Position numbers and translations under genes: made by a program. The notes beneath the pieces were generated by a model. It was not told the origin of the DNA and searched no databases. It was given only the letters and a program-made list of their open reading frames with translations. A DNA stretch of 31,799 nt from a virus: positions 1 through 31,799 of IMG/VR virus record IMGVR_UViG_3300042561_000503, one strand, 5' to 3'. Positions 1 to 8,763 of the stretch are shown here, in pieces (position 1 is the first letter of the stretch; each line of letters begins with the position of its first letter).

Positions 1-56
1 AGGTTAGCAGTTCGCACGGTCCACAGTGGCAAACGCCAGCTGAAAATATTGATCAT
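1..56 (-). CDS. Possible start of a gene running off the left edge
   Basis: An ATG at 54-56 overlaps the stop of the upstream gene in an ATGA arrangement, the junction style used repeatedly in this operon. The frame stays open for 18 codons to the window edge and begins MINIFSWRLPLW. No strong ribosome-binding site is seen, so translation would depend on coupling. Too little is present to assign a family. A lysis or tail-associated gene would fit the position, but that is a guess. Confidence 0.4.
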   Translation of the reverse strand, partial: MINIFSWRLPLWTVRTAN

Positions 57-277
57 GACTCAGGCGGTTGTGGCGGGGTTCGGTCCTGCTTGCCAGCGGC
101 CCATCCCGTCAACAGTCCCAATAGGCCACCGATCAGCGTTCCGGTCTGCTCGCGTGCCCATGCGACGTTCGAAACGTCCACATTGGGAAGGTGCATCAAA
201 TGAATGGTGGCACTCCAAGCGGCGCAAACCAGCACCGCCAGCAGCAACACGTTGAAGACGCTTTTGAACCAGTCCAT
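53..277 (-). CDS. Small two-helix membrane protein (holin candidate)
   Basis: 74 aa. There are two hydrophobic segments, about residues 4-25 and 46-63, with a short hydrophilic loop between them and a charged, proline-rich C-terminal tail. The start has GGAG about 8 nt upstream and follows the previous stop by 3 nt. Size, two membrane spans and position at the distal end of the late operon fit a class II-type holin, which would form the inner-membrane lesion at lysis. No holin family signature is recognisable by eye and no endolysin lies in the window, so this is a candidate only. Other possibilities are an i-spanin-like or superinfection-exclusion membrane protein. Confidence 0.6.
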   Translation of the reverse strand: MDWFKSVFNVLLLAVLVCAAWSATIHLMHLPNVDVSNVAWAREQTGTLIGGLLGLLTGWAAGKQDRTPPQPPES

Positions 278-280
278 GCG

Positions 281-502
281 TTAAGCTCCAAACCTCGCGG
301 CGATCTGCGGGAGGAACTCCGCAACGATGGCGCGAACCTTCAGCACTCCGGGCTTGTTGCCCAATAGCGGTTCAATGTCCGAGTACAGCGCCACGATTGC
401 AGCGGCCAGCATCGGCCCGCGTTCCGCCTTGTCCTTCTCGTTGCACGCGGCGATGAACAGCGCTGCACTGCCAGCGATCCGCATTCCGATCAACCATTTC
501 AT
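281..502 (-). CDS. Small protein with a possible lipoprotein signal
   Basis: 73 aa from the ATG at 500-502, chosen because GGAGG lies about 6 nt upstream and because that ATG overlaps the upstream stop (ATGA). A longer in-frame start at 604 would overlap the neighbour heavily and has no such support. The N-terminus is basic, then hydrophobic, and ends in IAAC near residue 20, which resembles a lipobox for acylation. The remaining roughly 53 residues are amphipathic and mildly charged. Next to a two-helix membrane protein this could be an outer-membrane lipoprotein such as an o-spanin or a superinfection-exclusion factor. The lipobox is plausible but not proven, and a simple membrane anchor is the alternative. 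Confidence 0.6.
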   Translation of the reverse strand: MKWLIGMRIAGSAALFIAACNEKDKAERGPMLAAAIVALYSDIEPLLGNKPGVLKVRAIVAEFLPQIAARFGA

Positions 503-669
503 TTGGCACCTCCGTGCTGTTGCATCCATGCGGCGTGCGACTTGCGCCAGGCCGCGAAATCGTCGAACCGATGCTGCTTTACCGCTGCGGAATACTCCGG
601 CCAAGTGGCATAGTGCGGGATACGGGAAAATACGTCACCCGTTGAGACTCCGCAGATCGGGCAGTGCAT
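499..669 (-). CDS. Small CxxC protein, unknown function
   Basis: 56 aa. It starts MHCPICGV, giving one CPIC pair at residues 3-6, and is otherwise rich in His, Trp and Ala, ending in QQHGGAK. GGGAG lies about 7 nt upstream of the ATG, the preceding gene stops 1 nt before it, and its own stop overlaps the next start (ATGA). A single CxxC with nearby His residues could bind one metal ion or form a dimeric zinc site. I recognise no family. The tight packing and good ribosome-binding site make it a real gene. Confidence 0.65.
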   Translation of the reverse strand: MHCPICGVSTGDVFSRIPHYATWPEYSAAVKQHRFDDFAAWRKSHAAWMQQHGGAK

Positions 670-670
670 G

Positions 671-871
671 TTAGGCTCCCGGTGGCCTAGTGTTCGGCGA
701 CACCGCCGCGATAGTCCGCCGAATCTGTGCCCACTGAGCCGCCGTCAGCAGGATGGACTTCTCGCCAACGGTGAGCACAGCGGCCCTCGGGAAACGCGCC
801 GGGGCAGCGGTATACACCACCCCGGAGTCGCTGTGCAGCGCCACTTTCGGGCTGAACTTGTAGAGCGGCAT
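671..871 (-). CDS. Hypothetical small protein
   Basis: 66 aa, overlapping the preceding stop in a TAATG junction. It starts MPLYKFSPKVALHS and has a central segment (about residues 33-52, GEKSILLTAAQW) that looks like a short folded domain. There is no signal peptide or membrane span. No family is recognised. Its place between the fibre genes and the small membrane proteins suggests an accessory late gene. The GEKSILLTAAQW style resembles small phage proteins that carry an alpha-helical motif, but I assign no role. Confidence 0.6.
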   Translation of the reverse strand: MPLYKFSPKVALHSDSGVVYTAAPARFPRAAVLTVGEKSILLTAAQWAQIRRTIAAVSPNTRPPGA

Positions 872-1113
872 TACGGCAGCGCTCCTTGGAAGTACCCAGT
901 GCCCTGGAGGATGTCCAGCACGGCCTTGTCTTTCATAGCCTTGAGCTGCATTTCCTGCTCGGCCAATGGCGAAAAAGTCAAAGCGCTCCAGCGCGCAAAC
1001 TTGACGGTGATGGCTTCCGGGTCGCCCGGGATCAGGCTGGTGCCGCCCCAGTCGATCTCGCTTGATCGACTAAAGCAGTATTTAATGGCGTCTTTTTGGT
1101 CTGCTGAGTACAT
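871..1113 (-). CDS. Hypothetical small protein, possible fibre accessory factor
   Basis: 80 aa. AAGGAG lies about 6 nt upstream of the ATG, and the fibre gene stops 10 nt before it. The protein is soluble and of mixed charge. The C-terminal half (about residues 47-75) is helical and ends in a GTGYFQGALP tail. Being directly downstream of the fibre gene, it could be a fibre assembly chaperone, a common position for such proteins, but no recognisable domain supports this. Confidence 0.6.
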   Translation of the reverse strand: MYSADQKDAIKYCFSRSSEIDWGGTSLIPGDPEAITVKFARWSALTFSPLAEQEMQLKAMKDKAVLDILQGTGYFQGALP

Positions 1114-1122
1114 TGGTTCTCC

Positions 1123-2508
1123 TTAGTTCACAAATGCGGTTGCGACAAGTGGCTGATTGCTCGCGCTAAACGTGCAGGTTGATGGCGGCGTGGTGCCAGT
1201 AAGCGACCCGGAGCAGGTTCCCACGGTACCGCTGGTCCCGGCGTTAAACATATTCGAAAAGTTAGTCACCGTGCTGGTAACCAGCGTCGATGGGGTCCCC
1301 GACGTGCCAGCAAACAAGAAAATATACCAGCCGGGGTAGACAGTGACCGGAGAAAAGTTGGTGCATTTCTGCGCCCCGGTCACAGCGGTAGGAATGGCAC
1401 AATGCGCAATGCGAGTGGCTCCGTCGCCGCTGTAGAGCGCCACGACGATGCTATCAGGTGCCGAGGTCGTACCCACGTGCGCCACAGCTGTTTGTATCGT
1501 AGTCGGAGTTGCGACCTGCACCCGAACAGCCCGCAACGTCGTAGTAGTGGCGCCAAGGCTTGTGGCGACGCCACCGCCGAAAAAAGGCACGGTCGCGATG
1601 TACCCAAGGGCAGGGCTTACCTGTGACAAAGATGCGGTAGGATTTCCGGCTACGCCGTCACCGTTGGCTATCGTGATCCCGTTGCCAGCGGTCAGCGTGC
1701 GGGCCGCGCTCGTCCCCGCGCCAGTGCGAGCGACAAGGCCGTTGCTGCCGGGGTCCGCCGCCGTGGTGTATCCGATGGCCGCTTGCTTGCCGTTGAACGT
1801 GGACCAGTCAGCCGAAGTCAGCAGCCCGCGATTGGCCGCGCTGGATGACGGCAAATTGAACGTGTGCGCGGTGCCAGTCGAGTTGATGGCAAAGTCGGTC
1901 CCTGCGCTGCCAGTGGCGAAGGTCTGGGTTGATCCAGTCAGCGTGTTGAGTGACGTTATACCGCTACCGCCGCCGCTTGGAGTCTGCCAGCTTGCGTCGG
2001 TGCCGTTGCTCGTCAACACCGTACCGTTTGCGCCAATGCCTAGCCGGGCCAGCGCCGATGCGCCGCGAACGATCAGATCGCCGCGCGTGGTTGTCGGGTC
2101 GGTCAGCAGCGACGGAACGCCCGTCAGTTGCGACCACGCGATGCTAAACGATGGCGTAGGCGGAATGGCCGTCTCGATTGCCGCGATGGTCGTGGGGCCG
2201 GAGGCGGGCACCACCCAATAGCGAACGTAGGACGGGCCGCTGGCGGGGTAATACGTGGCCTTGTAGGACGTGCCAGACGGAAGGCTCCCGGTATTCGGTG
2301 CCAGCGATGCGGTGAACGTGCCGCCGCTGACCGTGAAGGTCTTCGCGTACCCAGCGTAATAGGTGCCGCCGTTGGTGATCGGCCCACGCTCCAAAACAAC
2401 ACGCCCAAAAAATGCCCCGGCGTCGAATCCGGAATTGATCGGCCCGTTTACGGTCACCTGTGCCCAGATGGCCGCCGAAACAAAAAAGAGCGCGAATGTT
2501 TTGGCCAT
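1123..2508 (-). CDS. Tail fibre / receptor-binding protein with a Sec-like signal peptide
   Basis: 461 aa. The first 17 residues form a typical Sec signal: Lys at position 3, a hydrophobic core [10 protein letters not shown], then WAQ before VTVNGPI. Residues about 20-115 form a beta-rich module with GGTYYAGY and a SLAPN turn, a pattern I know from phage fibres. Residues about 120-280 are Gly/Ser/Thr-rich fibre repeats including [21 protein letters not shown] and a [14 protein letters not shown] segment, typical of trimeric fibre shafts. The C-terminal 170 residues look like a beta-sandwich tip and contain two Cys pairs. AGGAG precedes the ATG. The fibre role is well supported by repeats and context. 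The signal peptide is odd, since virion proteins normally assemble in the cytoplasm. Confidence 0.8.
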   Translation of the reverse strand: MAKTFALFFVSAAIWAQVTVNGPINSGFDAGAFFGRVVLERGPITNGGTYYAGYAKTFTVSGGTFTASLAPNTGSLPSGTSYKATYYPASGPSYVRYWVVPASGPTTIAAIETAIPPTPSFSIAWSQLTGVPSLLTDPTTTRGDLIVRGASALARLGIGANGTVLTSNGTDASWQTPSGGGSGITSLNTLTGSTQTFATGSAGTDFAINSTGTAHTFNLPSSSAANRGLLTSADWSTFNGKQAAIGYTTAADPGSNGLVARTGAGTSAARTLTAGNGITIANGDGVAGNPTASLSQVSPALGYIATVPFFGGGVATSLGATTTTLRAVRVQVATPTTIQTAVAHVGTTSAPDSIVVALYSGDGATRIAHCAIPTAVTGAQKCTNFSPVTVYPGWYIFLFAGTSGTPSTLVTSTVTNFSNMFNAGTSGTVGTCSGSLTGTTPPSTCTFSASNQPLVATAFVN

Positions 2509-2525
2509 GTCTCTCCTAGTTTACG

Positions 2526-2729
2526 TCACTTGCTTACCGTTACAGTGGGCTTGATCTTTTCCCACAGCGGGGCCAGGATCGCCGCGCCCCATGCCGGAGG
2601 CTGAGCCACAAACTGAGCGATCAGGTTCTGGGTGACCAGCGTCCGGATGTAGCTCTCGATGTCGCCGCCGATGGCCGTTTCCAGCCACGTCACGGTCGCC
2701 TCGGGAAGGGAAATGGTAATGGTCTTCAT
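2526..2729 (-). CDS. Hypothetical protein between tailspike and fibre genes
   Basis: 67 aa. AGGAG lies about 5 nt upstream of the ATG and overlaps the stop of the tailspike gene. The protein starts MKTITISLPEATVTWLE, which could form an N-terminal beta strand and helix as in ribbon-helix-helix dimers (MKTITISLPEA resembles the strand of that fold), but the rest (about residues 25-67) does not continue the pattern clearly. Its position suggests a tail-fibre accessory protein. A small DNA-binding protein is possible but less likely in a late operon. Confidence 0.6.
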   Translation of the reverse strand: MKTITISLPEATVTWLETAIGGDIESYIRTLVTQNLIAQFVAQPPAWGAAILAPLWEKIKPTVTVSK

Positions 2730-2737
2730 TGTGGCTC

Positions 2738-5299
2738 CTAGATCGTGACTCCGTGAGTGTGCGCCGTGCCAGCGCTGGCCGGGCCAGTGGTGACGGTGCC
2801 GGTGGGCGCTTTGCCCGCCAGCGCCGCAGTGAGGCCGCTGATATCGCCGATGGTCAGCCCCAGCGCGGCCTTGATCGCCGCCACCAGCGCCGCGAAGTCG
2901 GCGTAGTTGCTGCCGGTGCCGCCGCGAGTGGTGGGGACAACGCCGGTGGTTTCGGTCGCCGACGCGAGGTCGATGGCCGCTGAAGTGATTTCCTTGCTGG
3001 CGTTCAGCTTCAGTGGCAGTGAAGCCGTGAGCGCCGACATGATGATCTTGGCCAGCGTCTCGATGTCACAGTTCGGCTTGATCGCGGTGAGCGTGGTTCC
3101 CGCATTGTTCTGGAACTGCACCAAATCGGTAGCCCCTTGGGTATCTCCGGCGCGCACGGCCAACTGAGTGAACGCCCCGGTTTCCTTGTCGTAGATCAGC
3201 ACCGTCTGCAATCCGCCCACTTCTTCAGCCTTGCGGCCCATCCAGACGCCAGACCTGCGCGCCGCCATGATCGAAACACCGGGGTCGGTGCCTCCGGTGT
3301 TGGTGGCATCGCCGAAGCTCAGGTCAAACAGTTCCGGTGACTTTCGGATGTACAGCGCGCGGAAAGACACCGCCAGCGTGTGCGTCCCGGTCCCGGCGCT
3401 CGTCAGGTTGATGGCCACGCCGCCCGCCGTCGCCGCCAGCTTCATCGATACGCCCGCCACCACGTCCCGCGCGTAGTACTTTGTGGCCGCCGCCAGGCCA
3501 GCGGGCAGCGTGCCGGTGGAAGCCACGTACAGCGCTTGTCCGTCGCTGAATGGATGCGCCACGGTCAGGATGTCCGTCGCAGCGTCAGCGGTGAAGGTGT
3601 AGATTCGGCTGGTTTGCCGCCAGTTCGGAAATGAGTCGTAGGCCGAATTGATGCTCTCGAATCCGCCCTGATCGTCGCCGCCAAAGTTCACGGTGTTGAT
3701 CCGCGAGATGTTCGGCAGCGAGTCATCCGGCCCGGTAGACTGAAGGCCGCCCAGCGCGTGAGTGAGTTCGATGGCCGGTGATTCGGTGCCGGTGTCCAGC
3801 ATCGCGTGTTCCAGCCGGGTCACCAACTGGCGGTCAAGCACCTGCGCCACGGTGCGCGAATACTGCGGGACATTCACGATCCGGTAGCCATAGGCATAGT
3901 CGGCCAGTCGGCCAGCCCTCATGCTGATGCCGCCGCCCACTTCCACCCGGCCGCCGCCACTGGCGGGGTCCCAGGCCTGCGAGATAATCGCGTGGGCGCC
4001 AGTCTCGCTCGAATAGACGTTGGCTTCCTCAATCGTGACGCCGCCACCGTTCAAGTTGATGGCCATCACCACGTTGGGAGTGCCGACGCCTTCCGTCGCT
4101 GACCGTTCGGCCTTGATGCTGTGAACGTGAACGCGGGTCGAAAACGCATTGACCACGCCCAGCGCCGCGACGTGGCAGTTGTCAGAGCTTACCCGCTCGA
4201 TAGTGTTTAGGCTGTTCTGGGACGGCTCGAACAACAACCCGAACCCGATGGCCACCTTAAATGTGCCGCTGCCGGTACTCGTGATATTGATCGCCGTCCC
4301 GCCGCTGGTGGCCGCCAGCTTGAACGTGTCGGTGGCCGCGTCCCGCACATAGTAGGGCATCCAGGCAGTAAGGCCACCGGGCATGGTGCCGCTGCTGTAG
4401 CAGAACACCATCTCGCCATCGACAAAGCCATGCGCCGCCGATGTAATTGTGTCGGTGCCGGTGTTGATGCCGCTAGGCGTTACCGTGGTGCCGTTGTAGA
4501 ACGATGAGAAGCGCCCGATGTGCGGAGGTGCGCCGAAATCATAGATGCGGCCACCGTGCCGCGGGAACCGCAGAGACCAAACGCGGTCGAGCAGGAAGTT
4601 CTCACCCAAGCGGTACAGATTGAATCCGCTGCCACGCTTGTTGGTGGCCTTGTCGCCGACTAGTGCGAGGTTCTGGATCGCCGCCGCGTGGAGGAAGTTG
4701 TCGCTGCCGCCGAAGTTCGGATCAAACGCCGAAATCAGCATATCCTCGTTGCTGTTCGGTGCCTGCCAGAGCGTTGTTGAGGGCCACTCACGATTGTTGA
4801 CCCAGGAGCCGTCGCCTACCAGTTCGGTGCCAAGCCACAGCTTCAGCCGCCCGGTCAGGTAGTCTCCTGACGGCAGCCCGATCCGGCCACCTGCACGCGT
4901 GTCCTTCATTGTGTCGATGACGCGCTGCAAGCTGGTGGTGTAGTCGAAAGCAGTGTAGCCCGCTGCGCTCGCTACGGTAGTTCCAGCAGCAGCCGCGAGC
5001 ACTGGATTGCCGCTGCTGATCGATGCGATGGTGGAAACGAGGGGAGCGCCGCCAGCACCTGCGCCTTGAATCACCATCGTCATGCCGATGTGATCGGCGC
5101 GGTAGGTGACACCCAGCACCGTTGCCGTACTGGATCCGCTGGAGATCGACACCCCGGACGCATAGGACCGGTAGTCTGGCTCAATGAATGCCTCAGTAGA
5201 GCCAACGCGCAGGAAGCTCCGCACGTCGATGGTGCGAAGCGCCAAGTCGTCGAGCAGTGCGCGGCCCCCACGTGGTGCGGTATCAGGTATATATCCCAT
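2738..5299 (-). CDS. Tailspike with beta-helix (pectate-lyase-like) fold
   Basis: 853 aa. The N-terminal about 110 residues form a virion-attachment region. Residues about 120-265 carry the start of a right-handed beta-helix (RIGLPSGDYL, LGTELVGDGSW) as in pectate-lyase-superfamily tailspikes, and helix-like rungs continue to about residue 560. Two related modules of about 85 residues, with a GTLPAGL/GTMPGGL turn, a YY motif and a FKLAAT/MKLAAT strand, lie at about 266-353 and 563-648. The last 60 residues resemble a fibre tip. Such proteins bind, and often cleave or deacetylate, surface polysaccharide. Catalytic residues cannot be named by eye. The start overlaps the hub stop (TGATG), so the two are coupled. 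Confidence 0.82.
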   Translation of the reverse strand: MGYIPDTAPRGGRALLDDLALRTIDVRSFLRVGSTEAFIEPDYRSYASGVSISSGSSTATVLGVTYRADHIGMTMVIQGAGAGGAPLVSTIASISSGNPVLAAAAGTTVASAAGYTAFDYTTSLQRVIDTMKDTRAGGRIGLPSGDYLTGRLKLWLGTELVGDGSWVNNREWPSTTLWQAPNSNEDMLISAFDPNFGGSDNFLHAAAIQNLALVGDKATNKRGSGFNLYRLGENFLLDRVWSLRFPRHGGRIYDFGAPPHIGRFSSFYNGTTVTPSGINTGTDTITSAAHGFVDGEMVFCYSSGTMPGGLTAWMPYYVRDAATDTFKLAATSGGTAINITSTGSGTFKVAIGFGLLFEPSQNSLNTIERVSSDNCHVAALGVVNAFSTRVHVHSIKAERSATEGVGTPNVVMAINLNGGGVTIEEANVYSSETGAHAIISQAWDPASGGGRVEVGGGISMRAGRLADYAYGYRIVNVPQYSRTVAQVLDRQLVTRLEHAMLDTGTESPAIELTHALGGLQSTGPDDSLPNISRINTVNFGGDDQGGFESINSAYDSFPNWRQTSRIYTFTADAATDILTVAHPFSDGQALYVASTGTLPAGLAAATKYYARDVVAGVSMKLAATAGGVAINLTSAGTGTHTLAVSFRALYIRKSPELFDLSFGDATNTGGTDPGVSIMAARRSGVWMGRKAEEVGGLQTVLIYDKETGAFTQLAVRAGDTQGATDLVQFQNNAGTTLTAIKPNCDIETLAKIIMSALTASLPLKLNASKEITSAAIDLASATETTGVVPTTRGGTGSNYADFAALVAAIKAALGLTIGDISGLTAALAGKAPTGTVTTGPASAGTAHTHGVTI
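3356..3609 (-). repeat. Tailspike internal module, copy 2
   Basis: Encodes about residues 563-648 of the tailspike. It is a diverged duplicate of the module at 4240-4500. Shared features in order are a TDILTVAHPF/TDTITSAAHGF strand, DGQALY/DGEMVF, a GTLPAGL/GTMPGGL turn, YY, then KLAATAGGVAINLTSAGTGT. Similarity is clear at protein level and partial at DNA level. Confidence 0.75.
4240..4500 (-). repeat. Tailspike internal module, copy 1
   Basis: Encodes about residues 266-353 of the tailspike, inserted between beta-helix segments. It pairs with the copy at 3356-3609. I recall the same module in unrelated phage structural proteins, so it is likely a mobile decorative domain, possibly carbohydrate-binding. 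Confidence 0.75.
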
Positions 5300-6648
5300 C
5301 AGTAAACATCCACTATAAATGGCTGTGCAATGCCGACATCTCCAAGGCTGATATTGGTAATGCCAGCCCCGCCGCCGCCTGAAAATTCCCCAAACGCTTC
5401 GAAGCCGTCGCGCGTGACGCCACCCGAGAAGGCCACCATCGTTTTCCGCACTTCGTTTGAGATCGTATCCCAGCGAATCTCTTTGATTGCGAATATGGTG
5501 CTGCTGATGCCCAATCGGTTAATGGTGACGCGAGAGCCGATCACTTCCGCCCCGGCCCCGGCGTTGGTCCACTGCGCACGGAAAGAAGGCCGCGCCGCCG
5601 CCGTCAGGAGAGCGTTGGCCAACTGCGTAGCGCTGGCAGCGCTGGCTACCGCCGTTAGCTCTCGCACGCTGTGATAGATACCGCTGGTCAATTCAATCGC
5701 CGCGCGCGCCGCTTGCTGTGCTGTATCGTTCACCGTGACGCTGACCAGCGCCGTCCCGATGTAGGCCACCGTGAGTGTTTCAGCGCCCGTCAGGGCCGAT
5801 GCGCCGCTGTCTTGCGTGATGACGGCGGACCCAGCGTTCCAGTAGAAGTCCTTGCCCGTGTCTACGCCGTCGATGCCAATCGTTTTGGCTGTGCCGTTAA
5901 CGTCCACCGTGGGCACCGACGCAACCGGATACACGAGCGTCCATTGCTTTGTTGTGCCGTCGCCGACAAACGATTCCGTCTGTAGATCGGTGGTGGCGTT
6001 TGGCATCCGCAACGTGATCCGGTTGGCGTACTCTTCAAGCGACTCGCTCACCTCGAAAGTGTTGGCCAGCACATTGGCTGAACTGGTGCCGATGGTGTAA
6101 AGCGATGAGCCGCTGGTGACATCGATTGTCTTGAGCTTTTTGTCAGCGTCGATCACCCATTTCCGGGAAACCTGCTCGCATGCCGCTGTGATGGCATCGC
6201 TAACGCTGCGAACATCGCTGAACTCAACACGGGTAACCGTTGGCCCGCCCCCAGCCGGAACGCTGGTTAGATCGATGCCGTCGCCCGCCGCGTAGGTGTT
6301 GACCAAATCGCGGAGAATGTCATTGAGCTTTTGTCCGACGTATTCAACCGTATTGACCCGCTGGGAGTCGAGCAGCAATTCATAGCCGGATGCCTGTACG
6401 GCATTGGCGCGCCGCGTGGTGCCCTGCTGCATCGTCCGGGTGACCGATAACACCTTGCCGCCAAAAATACGCGTGCCGTCAACGAAGATGCCGAGATCGT
6501 CGCCCGCCGCTGGTGAGTAGGTGTCATCCAGCGAATAGATGGTAAAGCTGGCAGAATCGCGGGAGCCGTAGGACTGGCTAATTGACAGCGAGCCAAGCTC
6601 TACGCCTGTGCGCGCCCCGCCTCCGAAAGTGAATTCAATCAGCGCCAT
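5299..6648 (-). CDS. Tail hub / baseplate protein (gpD/gp27-like)
   Basis: 449 aa. The N-terminus (about 1-65) is a beta barrel with SLSISQSYGSRDSASFTIY and then LGIFVDGTRIFGGKV, typical of late-control-D-type hub proteins that cap the tail tube and carry the spike. Residues about 75-205 contain the linker GYELLLDSQRV and a helix around LNDILRDLV that recur in hub proteins. Residues about 210-300 look like an inserted beta domain (ESFVGDGTTKQWTL to LTVAYIG). The C-terminus resumes the hub fold and ends in a Gly-rich stretch. It follows the tape measure gene with no spacer and is coupled to the tailspike. No separate distal-tail gene is visible, so this protein may combine those roles. Confidence 0.75.
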   Translation of the reverse strand: MALIEFTFGGGARTGVELGSLSISQSYGSRDSASFTIYSLDDTYSPAAGDDLGIFVDGTRIFGGKVLSVTRTMQQGTTRRANAVQASGYELLLDSQRVNTVEYVGQKLNDILRDLVNTYAAGDGIDLTSVPAGGGPTVTRVEFSDVRSVSDAITAACEQVSRKWVIDADKKLKTIDVTSGSSLYTIGTSSANVLANTFEVSESLEEYANRITLRMPNATTDLQTESFVGDGTTKQWTLVYPVASVPTVDVNGTAKTIGIDGVDTGKDFYWNAGSAVITQDSGASALTGAETLTVAYIGTALVSVTVNDTAQQAARAAIELTSGIYHSVRELTAVASAASATQLANALLTAAARPSFRAQWTNAGAGAEVIGSRVTINRLGISSTIFAIKEIRWDTISNEVRKTMVAFSGGVTRDGFEAFGEFSGGGGAGITNISLGDVGIAQPFIVDVY

Positions 6649-8763
6649 TTATGCGGGCTTCAGCGCGCCGGATTGCACCAGCGTCCGCGCTACCTCGTTG
6701 ACCAAATCGCGCATAAAGGAAGGCGACACGTTGAAGTCAACCGATGCGCGCGTTCCAGCCCGGTCCGGGTGAAGACCCCAAGTGTTTTCGTGAATCTGCT
6801 TGAGGTACGGCCAGTACTCGTTGGCCTTGTTCAGCGTGTTGAGCAGATGAATCTGCGAGTACCGCACTTCCTTTTCGATCAGGTCGAGCGTTTTGTTCAT
6901 GCCCATCATCTGGAAGTTGCCGACAATGCCGGAGACAGCCGACGCGATTCCGCTTACCACGTTCACCGCGCCCATGACGCCGCCCACCGCGCTACTAGCT
7001 GCCCCGCCAATGCCGCCAGCGGCCCCGCCAGCGCTTCCAGCCGCCGAACCAGCGGCGCTACCGCCACCGCCGAACACGCCGCCAAGGCCGGGGATTTTCG
7101 ATAGCACTTTGCCCAGCCCCGCCACTAGCTTATCGATCAGCCCGGTAGACTTCAGCAGTTGCTCGATAATGTTGCGAAGGATGGCTTCGCCGATGGCCTT
7201 TAGCGTGTTCATCGCCACATCGCCAAAGCCCTTCCAGTTGACAATGGCGCTGGCGATACCCCGGCTCATGTCCGTAAGGATGGTAGACACCTGTTGCAGC
7301 GCCTTCGATCCTTCCTTGCCCACGCTGACCGTGACCTTGCCTAAATCCTTCATCGCGCGGTCACCGCGCCGCGTGGCCTGTTCAGCGTTGATGCGGTCCA
7401 TGTTCGCCGCATCCATCGCGGCCCGCTGTGCATCGTTCAGTTGCCAAACAACATCGATCTGACGGAGCGCCGCCGCTTCCATCTCCTTGTAGGCTTTGCT
7501 GTACGTGTCGCCCAATTGGACCGTCGAATGAATCAGCGCCGTGCTGCTTTCGAGGTTACGGACGGATGCCGTTTCCCAGAATGCCGCAAATTCTTCAGCC
7601 CGCTTTGTCGCCGCTTCCCATGCGTCAGACTCACGCTTCAGTCCCGCCGCCGCTTTCGCGCTCTTTGCTTCATGAGCGGCCCCTAGCCCAGTGATCTTGT
7701 TGTACTGGTCGCTGTAGGCTACGGTCTGCTTTGCCGTGCCTTCCAGCATCGTTTTCATTGAACCGTCGAGAGTCTTTTTCGTGACATCGTTGAACGCTGC
7801 CACGTTGGCCGCTGCCTTCTGAAAAGACTCCCCAGTTGATCCCGGCAGTTTGGCCATCAACTCAAACAACGATTGAAGGCTCATGCCGACGCGCAACACG
7901 ATACCGCTGATGACCACCTGAAGCGCTGCCCACGCGCGGGAAACCGTTGTGGCAACCGCCGTGAGCGCTGGCCCCAAAACAGACATGGCAAAGTTGGCAA
8001 TCGGCAGAAGTGCCGTACCAAAACTGATGCCCATGTTTTTCAACTGGTCCATGAGGTTCGAGAAGCGGCCCGCCGTCGTGGTGGACTGCTTGGCCATCAT
8101 GCCGTCGAACTTCGCCCCCATGCCCTCGATGATTCCGTCAATGGCCTTGCTCGCGTCTAGCGTGCCCTTCTCCGCCATCTTCATGGCTTCAGGTACGCTG
8201 ACGCCGATACGCTTCGCCAGAATCTCCCAAGCCGGGATCATGGCCTCAGTAAGCTGATTCATCTCCTCAGCCGATACCTTCTGTTTCGCGCGCATCTGAC
8301 CAAGGGCGGTCACTACGCGGTTGATCTGTTCGGCGCTGCCACCCATCGCGGCCACGGCGTCACCGACGCGCCGCATGATCGGGATCACGTTATTGGCCTC
8401 GAAGCCAAACGCCATCAGCCGCCGCGCCCCGCGCGTCACGTCCTCAAACTCAAAGGGGGTCTTTTCGGCAAAGGCCCGCAACTGCCCAAGGTAAGCGGTA
8501 GCCTTCTCGGCAGAGCCAAGCATCTGGGTAAAGGCGATGTTGGTCTGCTCGAAGTCGGTTGCCAGCTTGATCGCCGCGCCACCGATGCCAAGGATACCCA
8601 CCTGAAGCCCCAGTGATCCCAGCGCGTTGGACATCCCGCCAAAGATGCCTTCGATTTTGTTGGCCGTGGACTGAGATTGATCCGCCGCGCGCTTCAGCCC
8701 GGTTTCGAGACCTTGGAGCCGCGCGCCAATTTCAACGTGAATACCGCCGAGTAGTTCGCTCAT
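6649..8763 (-). CDS. Tail tape measure protein
   Basis: 704 aa. It sets tail length and is ejected with DNA into the cell envelope. The N-terminal 260 residues match the conserved tape measure domain of siphoviruses: ATDFEQTNIAFTQMLGS, then LRAFAEKTPFEFEDV, GARRLMAFGF and LGQMRAKQKVSAEEMNQL. Hydrophobic segments lie at about 50-70 and 250-300. Long helices fill about 300-540. A Gly/Ala-rich hydrophobic stretch lies at about 555-620. It is shorter than many tape measures, predicting a modest tail. The start overlaps the tail chaperone stop (ATGA), the usual gene order. Confidence 0.93.
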   Translation of the reverse strand: MSELLGGIHVEIGARLQGLETGLKRAADQSQSTANKIEGIFGGMSNALGSLGLQVGILGIGGAAIKLATDFEQTNIAFTQMLGSAEKATAYLGQLRAFAEKTPFEFEDVTRGARRLMAFGFEANNVIPIMRRVGDAVAAMGGSAEQINRVVTALGQMRAKQKVSAEEMNQLTEAMIPAWEILAKRIGVSVPEAMKMAEKGTLDASKAIDGIIEGMGAKFDGMMAKQSTTTAGRFSNLMDQLKNMGISFGTALLPIANFAMSVLGPALTAVATTVSRAWAALQVVISGIVLRVGMSLQSLFELMAKLPGSTGESFQKAAANVAAFNDVTKKTLDGSMKTMLEGTAKQTVAYSDQYNKITGLGAAHEAKSAKAAAGLKRESDAWEAATKRAEEFAAFWETASVRNLESSTALIHSTVQLGDTYSKAYKEMEAAALRQIDVVWQLNDAQRAAMDAANMDRINAEQATRRGDRAMKDLGKVTVSVGKEGSKALQQVSTILTDMSRGIASAIVNWKGFGDVAMNTLKAIGEAILRNIIEQLLKSTGLIDKLVAGLGKVLSKIPGLGGVFGGGGSAAGSAAGSAGGAAGGIGGAASSAVGGVMGAVNVVSGIASAVSGIVGNFQMMGMNKTLDLIEKEVRYSQIHLLNTLNKANEYWPYLKQIHENTWGLHPDRAGTRASVDFNVSPSFMRDLVNEVARTLVQSGALKPA

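Noticed and set aside
1448-2221. Long plus-strand frame of 257 codons
   Set aside because: It is antisense to the fibre gene, has no ribosome-binding site, and is a Val/Pro/Ala-rich shadow caused by third-position GC bias.
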